Part shown: positions 1 to 13,036 of the stretch, in pieces
Numbering within the stretch: position 1 is the first letter of the stretch
Layout: the number at the start of each line of letters is the position of its first letter
Assembly (NCBI RefSeq): GCF_007565055.1
Contig: NC_044557.1
Coordinates: forward strand, 140,620,493-140,684,492
Length of the DNA stretch: 64,000 nt
Direction of reading: 5' to 3'
From: Rhinopithecus roxellana
Taxonomy: Eukaryota; Chordata; Mammalia; Primates; Cercopithecidae
The notes under the pieces: model-generated
Seen by the model: only the letters and a program-made list of their open reading frames with translations
Told to the model about the DNA's origin: nothing
Databases searched by the model: none
Translations under genes and position numbers: made by a program

Positions 1-385
1 GTTTGTTGATCTTGTATCCTACAACTTTACTGAAATTGACTATCAGTTCTCAGAGTTTTTTGGTGGAGTCTTTGGTTTTGCTAAATATAAGATCATATTG
101 TCTGTAAACAAGGATAATTTGACTTCTTCCTTTCCAACTTGGATATACTTTAATTCTTTATTTTGTTTAATTGCTCTGGCTAGAACTTATAGTACTATAT
201 TGAATAACAGTGGTAAAAGTGGGCATCCTTGACTTGTTCCAGATCTTAGAGGAAAGGCTTTCAGTTTTCCTTCATTCACTATGACACTAGTTGTGCATCT
301 GCTGTATAAGGTGTTTATCGTGTTGAGGTATGTTTCTTCCGTACCCAGTTTGTTGTTTTTATCATGAAGGGATGTTGAAAGAAAA
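1..385 (-). mobile_element. Old L1 ORF2 fragment (reverse-transcriptase region)
   Basis: The stretch aligns by eye, at lower identity, with the antisense ORF2 of the full-length L1 at about 31,020-31,400 in this same window. Shared landmarks are the 'tgtatcctacaactttactgaa' region, the 'aatttgacttcttcc' block and 'tcatgaaggg'. It is truncated at the window edge and ends near 385. It has no open frame of useful length. The divergence suggests an L1PB or L1M age. Confidence 0.85.
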
Positions 386-983
386 GCTATTTTTGAGGCC
401 TAACTCTGCCATTTTCTAGTGATGTTACTCTGGGTTAGTCATATTATCTTTTATGATCTATTTCATCTGCTGCTTATCTCAAGTTTTTGCCTGAGGTTCA
501 GTGACGCAGAGCATCTAAAAACACTTTGCAATCTCTACCATATTATACAAATGCTTACTGTGGTTATGTTCTGAATGTGGTAAAAATAGATTTTATGTAC
601 AGTAAAGTATACCATTACAGAAATGGAGGAGATATTTTACTTATACTGGGCTCTTTCTCTCCCTCAAACTACTTTATAACTTTAATTTTTCTTTCAATAA
701 AAGAATTATATAAAATAATGGTGAGATGGATGGGTGAATTCTTTTCAATGAAAAAATTAGGCTGAAGTTGGAAAAGGTAAATATATTTTAGCATTTAACA
801 CTAATCCCAATATATTTACTGAGAAATAAGCAACATGAATGTTTAGTGCATTTTTTAATCCTCTGAAGACTTATTCTTATCCCTCTACCACTGAGTACCA
901 TATTCAAAGTCCTGTGGTACCATAAAACATTTCCTTCTTATCCCTATCATAATATAAATATCCATCTTTCTTTCTTTTAAATT
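386..983. other. Unassigned AT-rich sequence
   Basis: I recognise no repeat or gene here. A short 79-codon open frame starting at 526 has no recognisable protein features. Confidence 0.5.
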
Positions 984-1980
984 AAAGAGCTTCTGCACAG
1001 CAGAAGAAACTATCAGCAAACAAATAACCTACTGAATGGTAGAAAATTTTTACAAACTATGAATCTGACAAAGGTCTAATATCCAGCATCTATAAGGAAC
1101 TTAAACAAATTTACAAGAAAAAAATACAATCTCATTAAAAAGTAGGCAAAGTTTATGAACAGACACGTTTAAAAGAAAACATACATGAAGCCAACAAGCA
1201 TATGAAAAAAAGCTCAATATTACTGATCATTAGCGAAATGCAAAGCAAGACCACAATGAGATACTATCTCACCACCTCAGTCAGAATGGCTATATATCAA
1301 AATGTCAAAAAATAACAGGTGCTGGTGACGTTACAGAGAAAAGGGAACACTTGTACTACTAGGGGGAGTGTAAATTAGTTCAACCATGGTATAGAACAGT
1401 GTAGCAATTCCTCAAAGACCAAAAAACAGAACTACCATTTCACCTAGCAATTCCATTAGTGGGTACATACCCAAAGGAATGTAAATTTTTCTACCATAAA
1501 GACACAGGCATGTGAATATTCATTGTAGCACTATTCACAATAGCAAAGACATGGAATCAATCTAAATGCCCACTGATAATAAACTGGATAAAGTAAATGT
1601 GGTACACCATGGAATAATATGCAGCCAAGAAAAAGAATAAATTCATAGTCCTTTGCAGGAACATGAATGGAGCTGGAGGCCATTATTCTTAACAAACTAA
1701 CACAGGAACAAAAACTAAATACCACATGTCCTCACTTATAAGTAGGAGCTTAATGATGAGAACTCTTGGATACAGAGAGGGAAACCACAGACACTGGGGC
1801 CTATTGGAGGATGGAGGGTGGGAGGAGGTATAGGATCAATAATAATAACCAAGGGGCACTAGGCTTAATACTTGGATGATGAAATATTCTGTACAGCAAA
1901 TGCCCATGACACATGTTTACATATATAACAAGCCTACGCATGTACCCCTGAACTTAAAAGTTAAAAATCAAAATCAAAAT
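984..1980 (+). mobile_element. 5'-truncated L1 3' end (ORF2 tail plus 3'UTR)
   Basis: It begins at the ORF2 segment 'agagcttctgcacagc' and runs through the ORF2 C-terminal coding relic. It then ends with the L1 3'UTR ('catgtacccctgaactta') and an A-rich tail of AATCAA repeats at about 1958-1980. The ORF is broken many times. The 3'UTR wording suits the older L1PA group (roughly L1PA8-16) rather than young L1PA2-7. Confidence 0.88.
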
Positions 1981-3151
1981 CTTCATCCTTGAGTGCTTTG
2001 CAGCATTCATCTTGGTGAAAATTTAATATCTGATTTGATTAATTCCAGAGTTGAGGTATCCCAGGAAATATTTTCTTGCCTTTTCTTCTATTATTCCCTT
2101 CTCTTTTTTTAGGAGCTTATTTAACTAAACCAATTACTCAAAACATAAGAATTGGGGGGAGAAACCCAATTTTTTGAGTGGGGAAAGAAGGAGCAACCTA
2201 AACCAGGAACCATACACCTGTTCTCCAAGTAGGAATCTTCACAATCCTTTAACCAAGAATTCCTGGAGTAAACTACATTGCACAGTTGAAACTATCAGAG
2301 AGGGACGTTAAAGTAATTGTATTTAATATGCTAAAGATCTAGGGGAAAAGGTTTAAAAAAAGGATTAATAGATGGGGTATTTCAACCAAAAGTAAGAAAT
2401 TATTTTAAGAACAGCCAAATTGAAATATACCTAAAATCACAATGTCAAAAATTAGTAATTCCTTAGATGGAATAATCAGGGCATTACACACACCTAAAGA
2501 AACAATCATAGACCTAGAGGACAGGCAATAGAAATTGTCTGAGCTGAAACACAAAGAGGGAAAACAAAGAAAGAAAACAAATGGAGAATCCAAGATACGT
2601 GAAACAATACCAATCTGTCACATGCGCAACAGGAGTCTTAAAAGGGAAAAAGAGAGAGAATAGGGCAAATAAATACTTGAAGGCGTAATAGCCAAGAATT
2701 TTCTTCAGAAAATTGGTGAACAATGTTAAATCATAGATCCAGAAGTTTACTGACCTTGAAAAATCAGATGAACTTTTTAAAACCCTAGATGAACCATGAT
2801 TACTTTGCTAAAAAAAAAAAAAATCAAGAAAGAAAGAAAAAAGGAAGCTTTTGAAGGCAGTCAGGAAAAAAAAGAAATGTTATATGGAAATAAAAAGATA
2901 GAAATAATATGAGACTCCTTTTTCAAAACTATGCAAGCCCAAACATAGAAGAAGTCTTTAAAGCACTAAAATAAAACCTGTCAACTCAAAATTCTATACC
3001 TGGCAGAAATATCATTCAAAAATGGTAGTGAGATAAAGGACTTTTCAGACAATCGTTCAAAGACCTCATTGCCATTTGAACTGCACTACCAGAAATGTCA
3101 CATTAAATATTACCTTTTTCAGGCAGAAGGAATGTGGATCTACAAAAAAAG

Positions 3152-3223
3152 AATTAAGTCTGCCAGTAATCATTAAAATAAGGGTAAAATTAAGTCTGCC
3201 AGTAATTGTTAAAATAAGGGTAG
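3152..3223 (+). repeat. Two-copy tandem duplication, 36-bp unit
   Basis: Unit 1 is 3152-3187 and unit 2 is 3188-3223. Both begin AATTAAGTCTGCCAGTAAT and differ at three positions. It lies in the L1M ORF1/ORF2 interval and is probably a local slippage or tandem duplication after insertion. Confidence 0.9.
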
Positions 3224-3455
3224 ATGTAAATGTCCTTTTTTCTCAAAAAAAAATTTAGTTGTTTAAAACAATTTGACTTTCTGAAGAGTAACTATGTATT
3301 GTGAGGTTTATAATATATGTATTAATTAACTATACGGCAACAATAGCCCAGAGGATAAAATAAGGAAATTGAGGTATACAGTTACAACGTTCATATACTA
3401 TATGTGAAGTGGCACAATATTATTTGAAAGTAAACTGTAGTAAATTAAAGATGTA

Positions 3456-3803
3456 CAGGCATACCTTGTTTTATAGCTTTGTTTTATCATGCTTTGCAGA
3501 CACTGTGTTCTTTACAAATTGAAGGTTTGTGGCAAAACTGCATCAAGAAAGTCCATCAGTGAAGCCATTTTTCCAACAGCATGTACTGTCTCTTTCTCAG
3601 TATTTTTTAATGAAAGCATTTTTAATTATTTTTAAATTTAGATGTATACATCTTTTGGACATAATTCAATTGCACATTATAGTATAAACATAACTTTTAT
3701 ATGCACTGGGAAACAAAAACATTTGTGTGACACTCTTTATTGTAAAATTTTTATGTTTGTGATGAACTAGAACCAATACTGCAATAGCTCCAAGGTATGC
3801 CTG
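3456..3803 (+). mobile_element. Tigger1-type internally deleted DNA transposon
   Basis: The element starts CAGGCATACCTTG and ends CAAGGTATGCCTG, giving terminal inverted repeats. TA flanks it on both sides (3454-3455 and 3804-3805), as expected for a Tc1/mariner-pogo target duplication. The left part matches the Tigger1 5' end. The right part matches its 3' end, including 'tatgcactgggaaac'. The transposase gene is absent, so this is a ~348-bp non-autonomous derivative. It is inserted in the older L1M. Confidence 0.85.
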
Positions 3804-4167
3804 TATATTAGCAAACTTTAGCAACATTTATATTATCAAAATTCATACATATAGAATAGTAATAAAGCTACATGATTAATAAGCCAATGGTAGAAATAAA
3901 AAGGAATTATACATACCGCTCACTATTTTTTAAAAGGTCTGAAAGGGAAAAAAAGACCAAAGCCCTAGATAAGGTGAAAAGACACAATTATTAAAATGGC
4001 AGACTGAAATCCAGCTATGCCAGTTACTACATTAATGATAAATGGTCTAAACAGCCTGAATGAAAAGCAGAGATCGCCAGATTGCATAAAACAGCAGGTC
4101 CAACGACATGTTGTAGGGGTAAAAATTTTATGAAGACATAAATAAAGGTATTGGAGAGGAAAAAAAT

Positions 4168-4406
4168 GTGTATATGTATATATGTGTATATATACATGTG
4201 TGCATTTGTACATTTGTGTGTACACACATGTATCTACACACACACAAATACACATATACCCACAAATATATATGCATATTCATATATATGTATATATACC
4301 ACAAATATGTACACAGAAATAATATATGCAAACACACAAATATACATACATACACATACACATATATATGTATATATACACACAAATATACATATACACA
4401 CATACC
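4168..4406. repeat. Compound TG/CA/TA microsatellite
   Basis: Alternating purine-pyrimidine sequence of mixed (TA), (TG) and (CA) units with ACACAAATATAC-like interruptions. Stop-poor frames on both strands here are composition artefacts. It sits inside the L1M remnant. Confidence 0.93.
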
Positions 4407-4580
4407 AAACACTAATCAAATGAAGACTGGAGTGGTGCCATGAACATCATACTAAGTAATCTTTTGAAGAGAAAAGATATACTGGGGATATCTTTTGCAA
4501 AGAAAATGTTATCAGGGATAAAGAATAACATTGCCTAATGATAAAGAAACCAATTTACCAAAAAAATTAAGGGTAAATAT

Positions 4581-4868
4581 GTGTACATTACAAACTCCAA
4601 TGTATGTAAAATAAAAACTAATGGAACTGAAACGAAAGGAGAAATAGACAAATCTACAATTCTACTTGGAGACTTAAACTACTGTGTCTCAGTAATTGAC
4701 AGAATACATGGATATAAGATCAGTAAGAACATAGAAAATTTCAATAACACTATCAGCCATTTTGACCTAGTTGAGATATACAAAATCCTCTACCCAAGAA
4801 CAGGAAATACTTTACTTTCAAGTATTCACGAAACATTCAACCCAAATGAAAAATATGCTAGACCATAA
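4581..4868 (+). pseudogene. L1M ORF2 endonuclease-domain relic
   Basis: This 95-codon open stretch resembles the middle of the L1 ORF2 endonuclease domain. It keeps a GDLN motif (residues 31-34) where active elements have the GDFN catalytic motif, followed by the region leading to 'DLVEIYKILYP'. It has no RT domain and no natural start. It is an accidental open remnant of the host L1M at 2,276-4,950, not a gene. Confidence 0.75.
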
Positions 4869-4950
4869 AACAAATCTCATTCCATAATAAAAGGATTGAA
4901 ATCATATCCTCTCTTACCATAGTGGAATCTAATCAATAGCTGAATATGTT

Positions 4951-6652
4951 TTATTTGGGAAACTAGTATATTCCACTATGTTCTGCCTAGAAATTTGGGT
5001 ATACCAGGAAGAAGGACATACAGACACTAATAAATATGAAATAAAGTTTATTACTCACATAGCAAATGGCAAAAGTAATCTCTGAGAAAAGGGCTCAGGT
5101 TCCTTCTGTAGTAAAACAACCATAAGGGGAAGAGCTGACCCTAGCTTATTTTGGATTAAGAGGTAAAACCAGGCAGGGATGTACATGGTTTGAACTTCTT
5201 TGCCACTGCCCAGGGAGGGAGGGTTTTTGTAAATAAGTTTTCCCAGATGTGGGGCAAAAGGTAAAGAGAGAGGTGTGGAGCTTTAGAATTGTTAGTGATC
5301 AAACATCAAAATAGGAATCAGTCTTTATTATAGAAAGATATCTGGATAATTCTTACATATTTATAAGTTGAACAATATGACAGTTCAATATGAATTATCT
5401 AAACAGTTCATAATATAACTAATGTGTTATAATTTACTTGAGAAGATAGGGGCTGAGGTGAGGTCCTTCAAGTAAGTTAAGTCTTAATCTAACACAAATA
5501 CAAATTATTAGATATAGTCTAAAATCAATAAATCATAATACATTATAGATAATTATAATTTGTATCATAATACATATAACACTATAGGCATATGAAACTA
5601 TATATACATATATAACATATATATACATTATATACACATGCATATAATTTAGAAATATAGAGATTGCCACCAGAAGATATAGCTAGCAAGGTTACAAAGT
5701 GATTTCAGTTGTCAAGTGGGACTGAGCACTTTAGGACTTTCACTTTAAAAGAGCTATATTTTTTAAGAAAAAGAAAAAACTAGGCCAAATTAAAAGAAAA
5801 ACAAAAATCAAACCAAATAATAAGCATTTTGTCCTTGCTCTGTTCTTCACTGTGAAACCTTAAGAGATTCACTTTTAACTCTGAGTCAGTTGTTCTTAAC
5901 TTAGTAAGAACAAAACTGAGTTGAATAATGTTCCCCAAGGGATGTCCCTGGGTCACAACTTTTAACACACAAAAAGGGTTCTGATGTCTAGCTTGGACAG
6001 TTTAAGGTTTAGCTAAATTGAACAATTAAAACAATTTTGTTTTTCACTTCAGAATGTCTTCAAGTCACCCAAGAAGTTTGCACCGTGAATCTCTAAGAGA
6101 GGGAGACTGAAAGGGGCCATCAAAAGCCGTTCCAAGTCAAACCAAGGTAAAACCTGATGACAGAGATGGGATTTTTCTCAGAAAATGGTCTTGGATCTGC
6201 TAGAATATACAAATAAATGAACATCAAGGTCCCAAAGTTTCTTCTACATTTGGCTGTAGGTTGTAAGAATGAGATGTTGATGAAGTAAACACCCAACATG
6301 GCCAAAGTGAAATGTCAGTAAGACAACTATAGAATGTGATCTTTGAGATTACTTTCTAATTCACCCTCTAAGCTATTCATAAAATGTATAGCTGAAAGAT
6401 GTATACTAGGATTTGAGTTTTTCTCATTCATAAGACCTCTTACATCTGTTGTATAATATCTTCTATTAATTTTAACAAATATCAGCAAAGCAAAACATTT
6501 CTTCAAATCTTGCATCCATCTGGTTTTTCCCAGCTCTAACTACAAAGCTTACTGTTTCTTACCTTTTCATTCACATTTGATATCTTTTATATATTTTTTT
6601 CTTCATGAAGTTTTCTTCATTTGCATTTCTTCTTCTCCTAGAAACTATCCTT
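4951..6652. other. Unassigned, possibly with a degraded LTR at about 4,975-5,285
   Basis: The first 330 bases look like a degraded ERV LTR on the minus strand, because the complement carries 'gagtaataaacttta' and a GC-richer upstream part. I cannot name a family. The rest is AT-rich with no gene signal. Confidence 0.3.
5580..5645. repeat. TA/CA-rich low-complexity tract
   Basis: Runs of TATATACATATATA-like sequence with no longer-range structure. Confidence 0.8.
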
Positions 6653-6966
6653 GAGCTCGGTGCAGTGGCTCATGCCTCTAATCCTAACACTTCGAGAGGC
6701 CAAGGTGGGAGGATCACTTGAGCTCGGGGATTTGAGATCAGCCTGGGTGGGCAACATGGAAAGATCCTGTCCTACAAAAAATTTTAAAAATTAGCCAGGC
6801 ATGGTGGTATGCACCTGTGGTCCCAGCTACTGGGAAGGCTGAGGTGGGAGGATTGCTTGAGTCCAGAAGGTCGGGGTTGCAGTGAGCTATGATCCACCAC
6901 TGCACTCCAGCCTGAGTGACAGAGCGAGGCCCCATCTCAAGAAAAAAAAAGAAAAGAAAAAAAAAA
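6653..6966 (+). mobile_element. AluJ element, full length
   Basis: It has both Alu monomers, the middle A-rich linker and a 3' A-rich tail interrupted by G. The diverged body, with 'ggtcccagctactgggaaggctga' and 'gatccaccactgcactccagcc', fits the old AluJ class. A minus-strand open frame of 65 codons at 6738-6935 is an Alu artefact. Confidence 0.95.
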
Positions 6967-8044
6967 CCTTTGATATTTTCAATAACAATATCGTAGTTTT
7001 CAGTTACTTTTTTTTTGTTTTTCTCAAAAAATTCTCAATCGCTTATTTTCTCTTTTAGGAGATAAGCTGTTATTTTAAATCCGTCTTTATTACCTAAGGC
7101 ACTTCTGAATCTGTTTGTCTCCTTTTCACTGTCATCCAGGGTGTCTTGTATTCTTTGTACCTGATTCCTTTCTTTGTATTTGACATTAAATTTGTAAAAT
7201 TGTTGTAGAAAATTATTTGAGAGCTACCACATCACCTTCCTCTAGAAAGGAATTAGGCTGCTTTTGTCAGGTTCTTGGTTGCACTAACAATCTGGGATCA
7301 CTTCAATTTCATTCCGAAGATTAAAATGATTCATAGCTGAGCTGTAGTCCCTGAAAAGGTCTATCTATTCCTAGTTCTTTTTTTTTCCAAAGGTGTAATT
7401 TTTGGCCCCTCATTAAAAGTAAAGGGTGCTTAGCAGAACCACTGCTTTTGATGGGATCTGGACTCTAAACCCTATTACCCTAGCTCTGTGAGACTGTCAA
7501 TAGCAAAATTCAGCTGCCTGTCAACTGCCCAGGGATTATCAATCATCCAGGAGGAAAATAGCCCAAGAGCTAGAATTTGCCAATCTTGGTTTTCTTCTGT
7601 TCTTGAACCCTGGGCTGATACTTCTTCATTAACACTCTGATGCCTTTTTAAATAGAAGGCTTTTGTTTGTATTGTTTAATCCAGTTTTTCAAGTTGTCCT
7701 CAGCAGAGGATTGTCTTTTATCCAGTGTTTTGTTACTTACAAATATTATAAATAAGACAAAAATTACTATTACAATAATACTAATATTACAAAGAATATT
7801 TGTTACTTATAAATATTATTTATGTTATTATTACTACCACTGTCATTCATGCATTAATCATCGACTGAACTAAGTCTCTTACTGGCTTTCAAGGTTTCTT
7901 GGCTCTGTTATTACTCCCTTGCGTCAAACCTACCTCTACTCTGCTACCAGGGTGATATTCTAATACAAAATTCCAATAATGTCACTTCGATGTTTTAAAT
8001 GATTTAATAACTTCACTGCATACAGATAACATTATGTAGAAAAA
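6967..8044. other. Unassigned, AT-rich
   Basis: There is no confident family. Part of 7,080-7,730 may be an ancient antisense LINE 3' region, but I cannot support a call. A TAATATT-type low-complexity stretch lies at about 7,740-7,850. Confidence 0.35.
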
Positions 8045-8305
8045 ATAAAGTGAATATGAACTTTACAGCAAAATAAACCTCATTTCGAATCCCCTCACTC
8101 TAACAATAGCTGCACGAGTTTGGGCAAGCCTCTTAAGCTCTAAGCTTCAATTGTCTAATCTCTAAAGCAAGCATGGAATTAACACCTAACATAAAAAAGT
8201 GTTTTGAAGATTAAATAAGAAGTAAAGTACTAACTATGGAGAGTATTAAAAGATAATTGTCTTCATAGCATTGCAAGAGTTCAATAGACGTTAGAAGTTA
8301 TCTTT
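8045..8305 (+). mobile_element. MIR SINE
   Basis: The MIR landmarks occur in order: 'ttcgaatcccc', 'gggcaagcctcttaagctct', 'cttcaattgtctaatctct', 'gttttgaagattaaataag' and the tail 'caatagacgttagaagtta'. This is the sense orientation of the tRNA-derived MIR core plus its LINE2-like 3' end. Confidence 0.85.
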
Positions 8306-10036
8306 TCTCTGAACTACCTCTGACAGTGCAAACATTTCATAATTTTTCTTCCTTCCATTCCTTTCCACATATTATTTTATCCTTTAACTTGAAGAGAATC
8401 CAGAGGAAAAATAGAAATAAATGTGGTTTCTCCCATATTCCATAGTAGTTAGAGGGCCACACACTCTCTTTCCTACCTCAAAGAAGCTATTCAGAGAGCC
8501 TCTGCCCATCACCACTTCTCTAGATTACAGATGAATAATTGAACCACAGAAAATATGATGAAATGTACTTGATTTTTCTTCATGGGAATCCATATTCCAC
8601 ATGGTTAAATGGGAGTAAGTAAATATAAGCTATTCTCCAACAAAAAAGTAGTGGTTACAATAACACAGAGCAAGAATTCAAGTTCAGATCAAGAAAAAAA
8701 TGTCTGAGGCCTCTATCAGGGGAGAAACATACGGACTGCATTTTAACAAAAGAGGAAAAACTAAAAGTAGGCTGCAAATGATATACAAGGGAGTCACAAA
8801 TTGACTGTTTGAATGAATTTTAACTACTATAGAAGGAATAAAATTGCCCTGTTGGTTCTGATAATTTTCTGTCACCCTGCAGAAAAATAAAATGTGATTT
8901 CCAAACTAGCAGAAAGAGCAACTCTCCTTCTAAAAACAGAACCATGGAAATGACCAGCTGGTTGTCAATTGTATGTTATTAAATTAAATTATATTATAAA
9001 TGTATACATTTTGTTTAAAACACGATATTACAACTAAAATTTAAAATCTGTGTCTACAGTAATGTCATCTCTTAGAAATTTTGTATCAAATGCACAACTT
9101 CCTAAAGTGTCTACATGATTAGCATCACACTAACTCTCTTTACTTTACAGATTTTCAGGACCCCTTTGCCATCTGATTCTTCAAATTAGTCATCCTTCTT
9201 TACTCCATTTAGAATCAGGGTATATTTGGAATTTAAATTACTGTAAAAATAAGAGAATAAAATATAAAGGACACATAAAGATATAAAGGTGACCTTTAAT
9301 TTTACCATATTGACAAAGTAGCTGATGATTTTTAAATGTGGCAATACAGCCTAAACATGTTAAATACAATTTTCCAAAAAATGACTATTACAAATACATT
9401 GGATAGCCTAGGAAGAAAGCCGTAGTTGTTTGATGCTGTGAGTACCATACACCAACTGAGATGGATATGCACTTACTTGGCTAATGAGTTCACCTTCAAA
9501 CTCTGAACGCTCAAATTGAAATAAATCACCAGGCAACTACATCAGCAGCCACAGAAAAGTAAAATAAACTAATAAATTGCAAATCAAAAACATATTACAC
9601 ACTATCAAAATACTGTATTTCATCTTCTCTAAAGATGCCATCAGTTATAAGATGCCCTGTTATCTGATTTACCATAACATTTTTTTTTAAACACTGGTAA
9701 TTCACATGGAACATACTATTGATTCCAAGATACATCCTGATGTGAGATATTAAATGTAAAAAAAAATAGTATCTTTGAAAATTAAAAAGTAGCATTCTTT
9801 TATTTATTGGCTCTTCCTCTTGCCTGTCATAACAAAAGGAATTCTCAGTCTCAATCCTAGAACGTCTGATATCTTCAAACTCCATTTAGGCACAAGCTGA
9901 CTTCCCAAACGCAGACACTCAACTCCACAGTGCCTTTGTCTTCATAGCAAAGTCTGGGCACTGGGGATACAGTTAAAAAGCAGAAAAATAAAAATAAAAA
10001 ATCTGTGACCTCTGGAAGCCTGTGTGCTTCTGTGTA

Positions 10037-10068
<32 letters not shown>

Positions 10069-12856
10069 GTGTACCTACTTAATTCTGGCAGTAAACTTTC
10101 CCATTCTCTGTGTTCCTATGGGAACTTTAACTCTTGTAAATTGCGTGGATTGCTAATGTCATTTAAGATTATTTTTCCTATTGTCTTTCCTTCTGCCCAC
10201 TTCACACCCTATAGAGCGTATGTCTGATCCACATCTGAAAGGGCTGAACTATCAAACCTCCAGAGAGAAAATAGAGGTTACAAAGCTTCCAGCCACGCGT
10301 TTTCCTATAAAAATCAGAACAAAGGAGTGATCTCTTCTATTTCATTAAGTTCCAGTAATATCACATCAAGATTTAGAAGGGGTCACTCCACTGATTGTAG
10401 CCACCAAAACTGTGCTCTAGCAAAAACATATTTACTGAACAAATACTATTTTCACACCCATTCACAACTCCTTTGCTGCTCCCAGAAAAGACAAAATATC
10501 CTATTAAGAGCTGAACGTGTCTCTTTGAGTGTAGTAATTATTTAATTGCAAAGTATGTGTGAAGTATTTCAGTAGTCAGTGGCAGATACAGATTTAGTAA
10601 GTAAGAGGGGCTTCTAGTGATTGCCTGGTTTTTGTGCTGGGCGGCATATGGGGACTTTTCTTAATCTCCATCTTGGTGACCCTTCACAGAAGACTGAAAA
10701 TCTATTTGTTTTACATCAAATAATTTGAAGTCAGTAGTATAATTCCTGGAGATCATGTGGGGAAGTGAAGACTAGCCCAAAGTTTACCTCAGGGCTCACC
10801 ATTCTCTAGACTGATAATAATATCAAAAACTCCATCTTGAACTCTCATCACAGATAAAGCAAAGCACATTTCATTTCTATAGCACCCATGGAGCCCCACG
10901 TGTTCCTATGAAGATGTATGCATCCAGATAGACTTCGATAAAATTTAGTAATATATTTCCCCTGGAGGAAAAAAATCTTCAAGAAAAATCTTCTCTCACA
11001 AATTCTAAAACCCAAATTATTAAATATAAGATTTTATTTCTAAAACTTTAGTTCTTCTTATTCATTTCTCCTTTAAAATACCTTTTGAGTACCCAAAGGT
11101 CAATATTTTTTTATTTACTTTTAATTTAAAAGTAATCAATCAAATAGGTCTGCAGGGCAACACAATACTAATTTCAGTATGAATACCAGCATTATATATA
11201 CATATGACATATATGTTACTCCTAGCCAATATTAATAATGATAAATTTTATATCACATTGATTTTTCACCTCTACACAGCAGAAACAGCGTCAAAAATCA
11301 TGATTCTATTGTTGCTGCAGGGATTAGGCTTTGCAGACTGGGAAAAAACTAGAACACTGCAGGTGAGACATTGTAAGGAAAAAAGTTCTGCATGTATTAA
11401 ATATAATACGGAGCTCTTGACTCTGCTCAATTATATCCTGCTGGAAGTAAAAAAAAAGTTAGTACTCATGCCAAGTACTTAGACTGTGATGCTAAATAAT
11501 CAAGTAGCATAATAACTATGATTTTTGCATTTCCTTTGTTGTAGGTACCACAGTGGAATATTAACAGTAGCCTTAGATATGTCCATGTTTTTACATTGCC
11601 TAGCATATTAACCAATTTCTAGGTAAAACAATAATAATAATAATAAAAAAACCAAAATTAAGGCCATCATTTGTTTTTCTCAAAACTATAAAACTTAATG
11701 ATTTCTGCACCTTAGTTTTACAAATCAATTTATTTGGAATTTGTCATAGGTAACCCAAAGAAATCCAATTTATGCATTCCCTCAAAAGTAAAGTTCCCAT
11801 ATGACTAGAATCCTATTAATGCAAAGGACGAGTGTGTAGATATGGCTCATTCATTGATTTTTCCTGGAATGCTGAGACTTCATCAATTTATATATCCAGA
11901 TCTTCCTTCAAATCAGAAGAAATGAAATGTTCTGTTTAGTTTCTGAAAATTGCTTCTATTTGTAACTTTTGGCCTACTGTAGAAATACCATTATTTTGTT
12001 TTGTCAGTTCTTTGTTTTGTCTTCCACATCCTTTTTCTCCTTCACAGTTTTTACACTATTTATGGTTTTTCTACACCTTCTTAAAGAACTCCTCATTTTT
12101 GCCACTGTAGAGCTTAAAGAAGTATCAATTCTGCTTCTTATGACAGAAAATGTCCATTTCAATCTTGTTATTTTTGAGAGTATCGTAACATTTTTAAACT
12201 TTAATAATATTCATGGTAAAATCTAGAAGTGTAGAGTGTGATAAAGTGAAATCTTTTCTCAGAAATCTAATTTGCATTCACCAGAAGTACACTCTGTTAA
12301 CATTTTCCTTAATGTAATGTTTACTATGCCTATATGACATGAATGTCTCTTAGTGTGCATATAGAGATGAATTTAAAAGTTATATTTATAGCCTTGGGTT
12401 TGTAGAAGAATGGCTTTCTTCATTTTCCTGTTCCTGAACTAAATTTAGTCCTAGAATAAAAAGCCAGTAGGATACTTACTGCTGAAAACTGGAAACGTTT
12501 CCATTTGAGGGTGGGACAATAAACATTATTTGTTATGAGATTATTTGATTGTGAGATACCTAAAAATTTTACATTGTTTCCAATCTTTTTCTATTATAAT
12601 ATTGCTTCAAGGAGTACTGTTTCACATATGTCATTTTGTAAACATGGGAATGAAATTTCTCTTCCTATTGATATGAGGTCTTTTGCTCTAAAATATTATT
12701 TGTACATGTATAAAAATGATATTCTATGTAGGTGCATATATATACATGTATATGATTATATTACAATATCTACACTTAAATTATATATGCACATTATTGT
12801 GTATATGATATACAGACATAAATAAATTGCATTATATATGTATCTATGTATTGTAA
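8306..12856. other. Large unassigned stretch
   Basis: About 4.5 kb without a confident repeat or gene. It contains a (TG)n tract at 10,041-10,068, a short (AAT)n at about 11,629-11,646 and TA-rich sequence at 12,730-12,850. The 96-codon minus frame at 9595-9885 has no domain I recognise. Some sequence at about 9,600-9,780 could be an old DNA-transposon remnant because it repeats an 'aagatgc' motif, but this is weak. Confidence 0.4.
10041..10068. repeat. (TG)n dinucleotide microsatellite
   Basis: About fourteen uninterrupted TG units, likely length-polymorphic. An imperfect TG-rich lead-in starts at 10,021. Confidence 0.97.
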
Positions 12857-13036
12857 TGATACAGGAGGTAGGCAGGGAAGTGCTGGGTAGAGAAAGGCAG
12901 GGTCCCTGGCGAAGGCTCCACCCTCGGGCCTGTGCCCATGGACTTATGTGAGGAGAGGCACTCCTGTTTTCACACCCAACTGTTGCATTTTTCAAGACCA
13001 CCCTGGCCAACCATCCCCCATGCCCATGCCTGTGCC

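Larger units (their letters stand above)
2276..4950 (+). mobile_element. Ancient L1M element, ORF1 to ORF2 endonuclease region, interrupted
   Basis: Sense-strand L1M wording is visible throughout. ORF1 C-terminal relic lies at about 2,280-3,130, for example 'caagccc...agaattctatacc...catt' and 'cttttcagacaat'. The inter-ORF region is at about 3,240-3,450. The ORF2 start at about 4,030 contains 'taatgataaatggtctaaac', and the endonuclease part runs to about 4,950. A Tigger1-type element (3,456-3,803) and a microsatellite (about 4,168-4,406) split it. It is heavily mutated and not coding. Confidence 0.82.

Noticed and set aside
4128..4443. Four long overlapping frames on both strands rich in Tyr, Ile, His and Cys
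   Set aside because: Translations of the CA/TA microsatellite.
9595..9885. 96-codon minus-strand frame ending in an acidic segment
   Set aside because: It looks protein-like in composition, but there is no recognised domain, no neighbouring exon, and weak signs that the DNA is an old transposon remnant.
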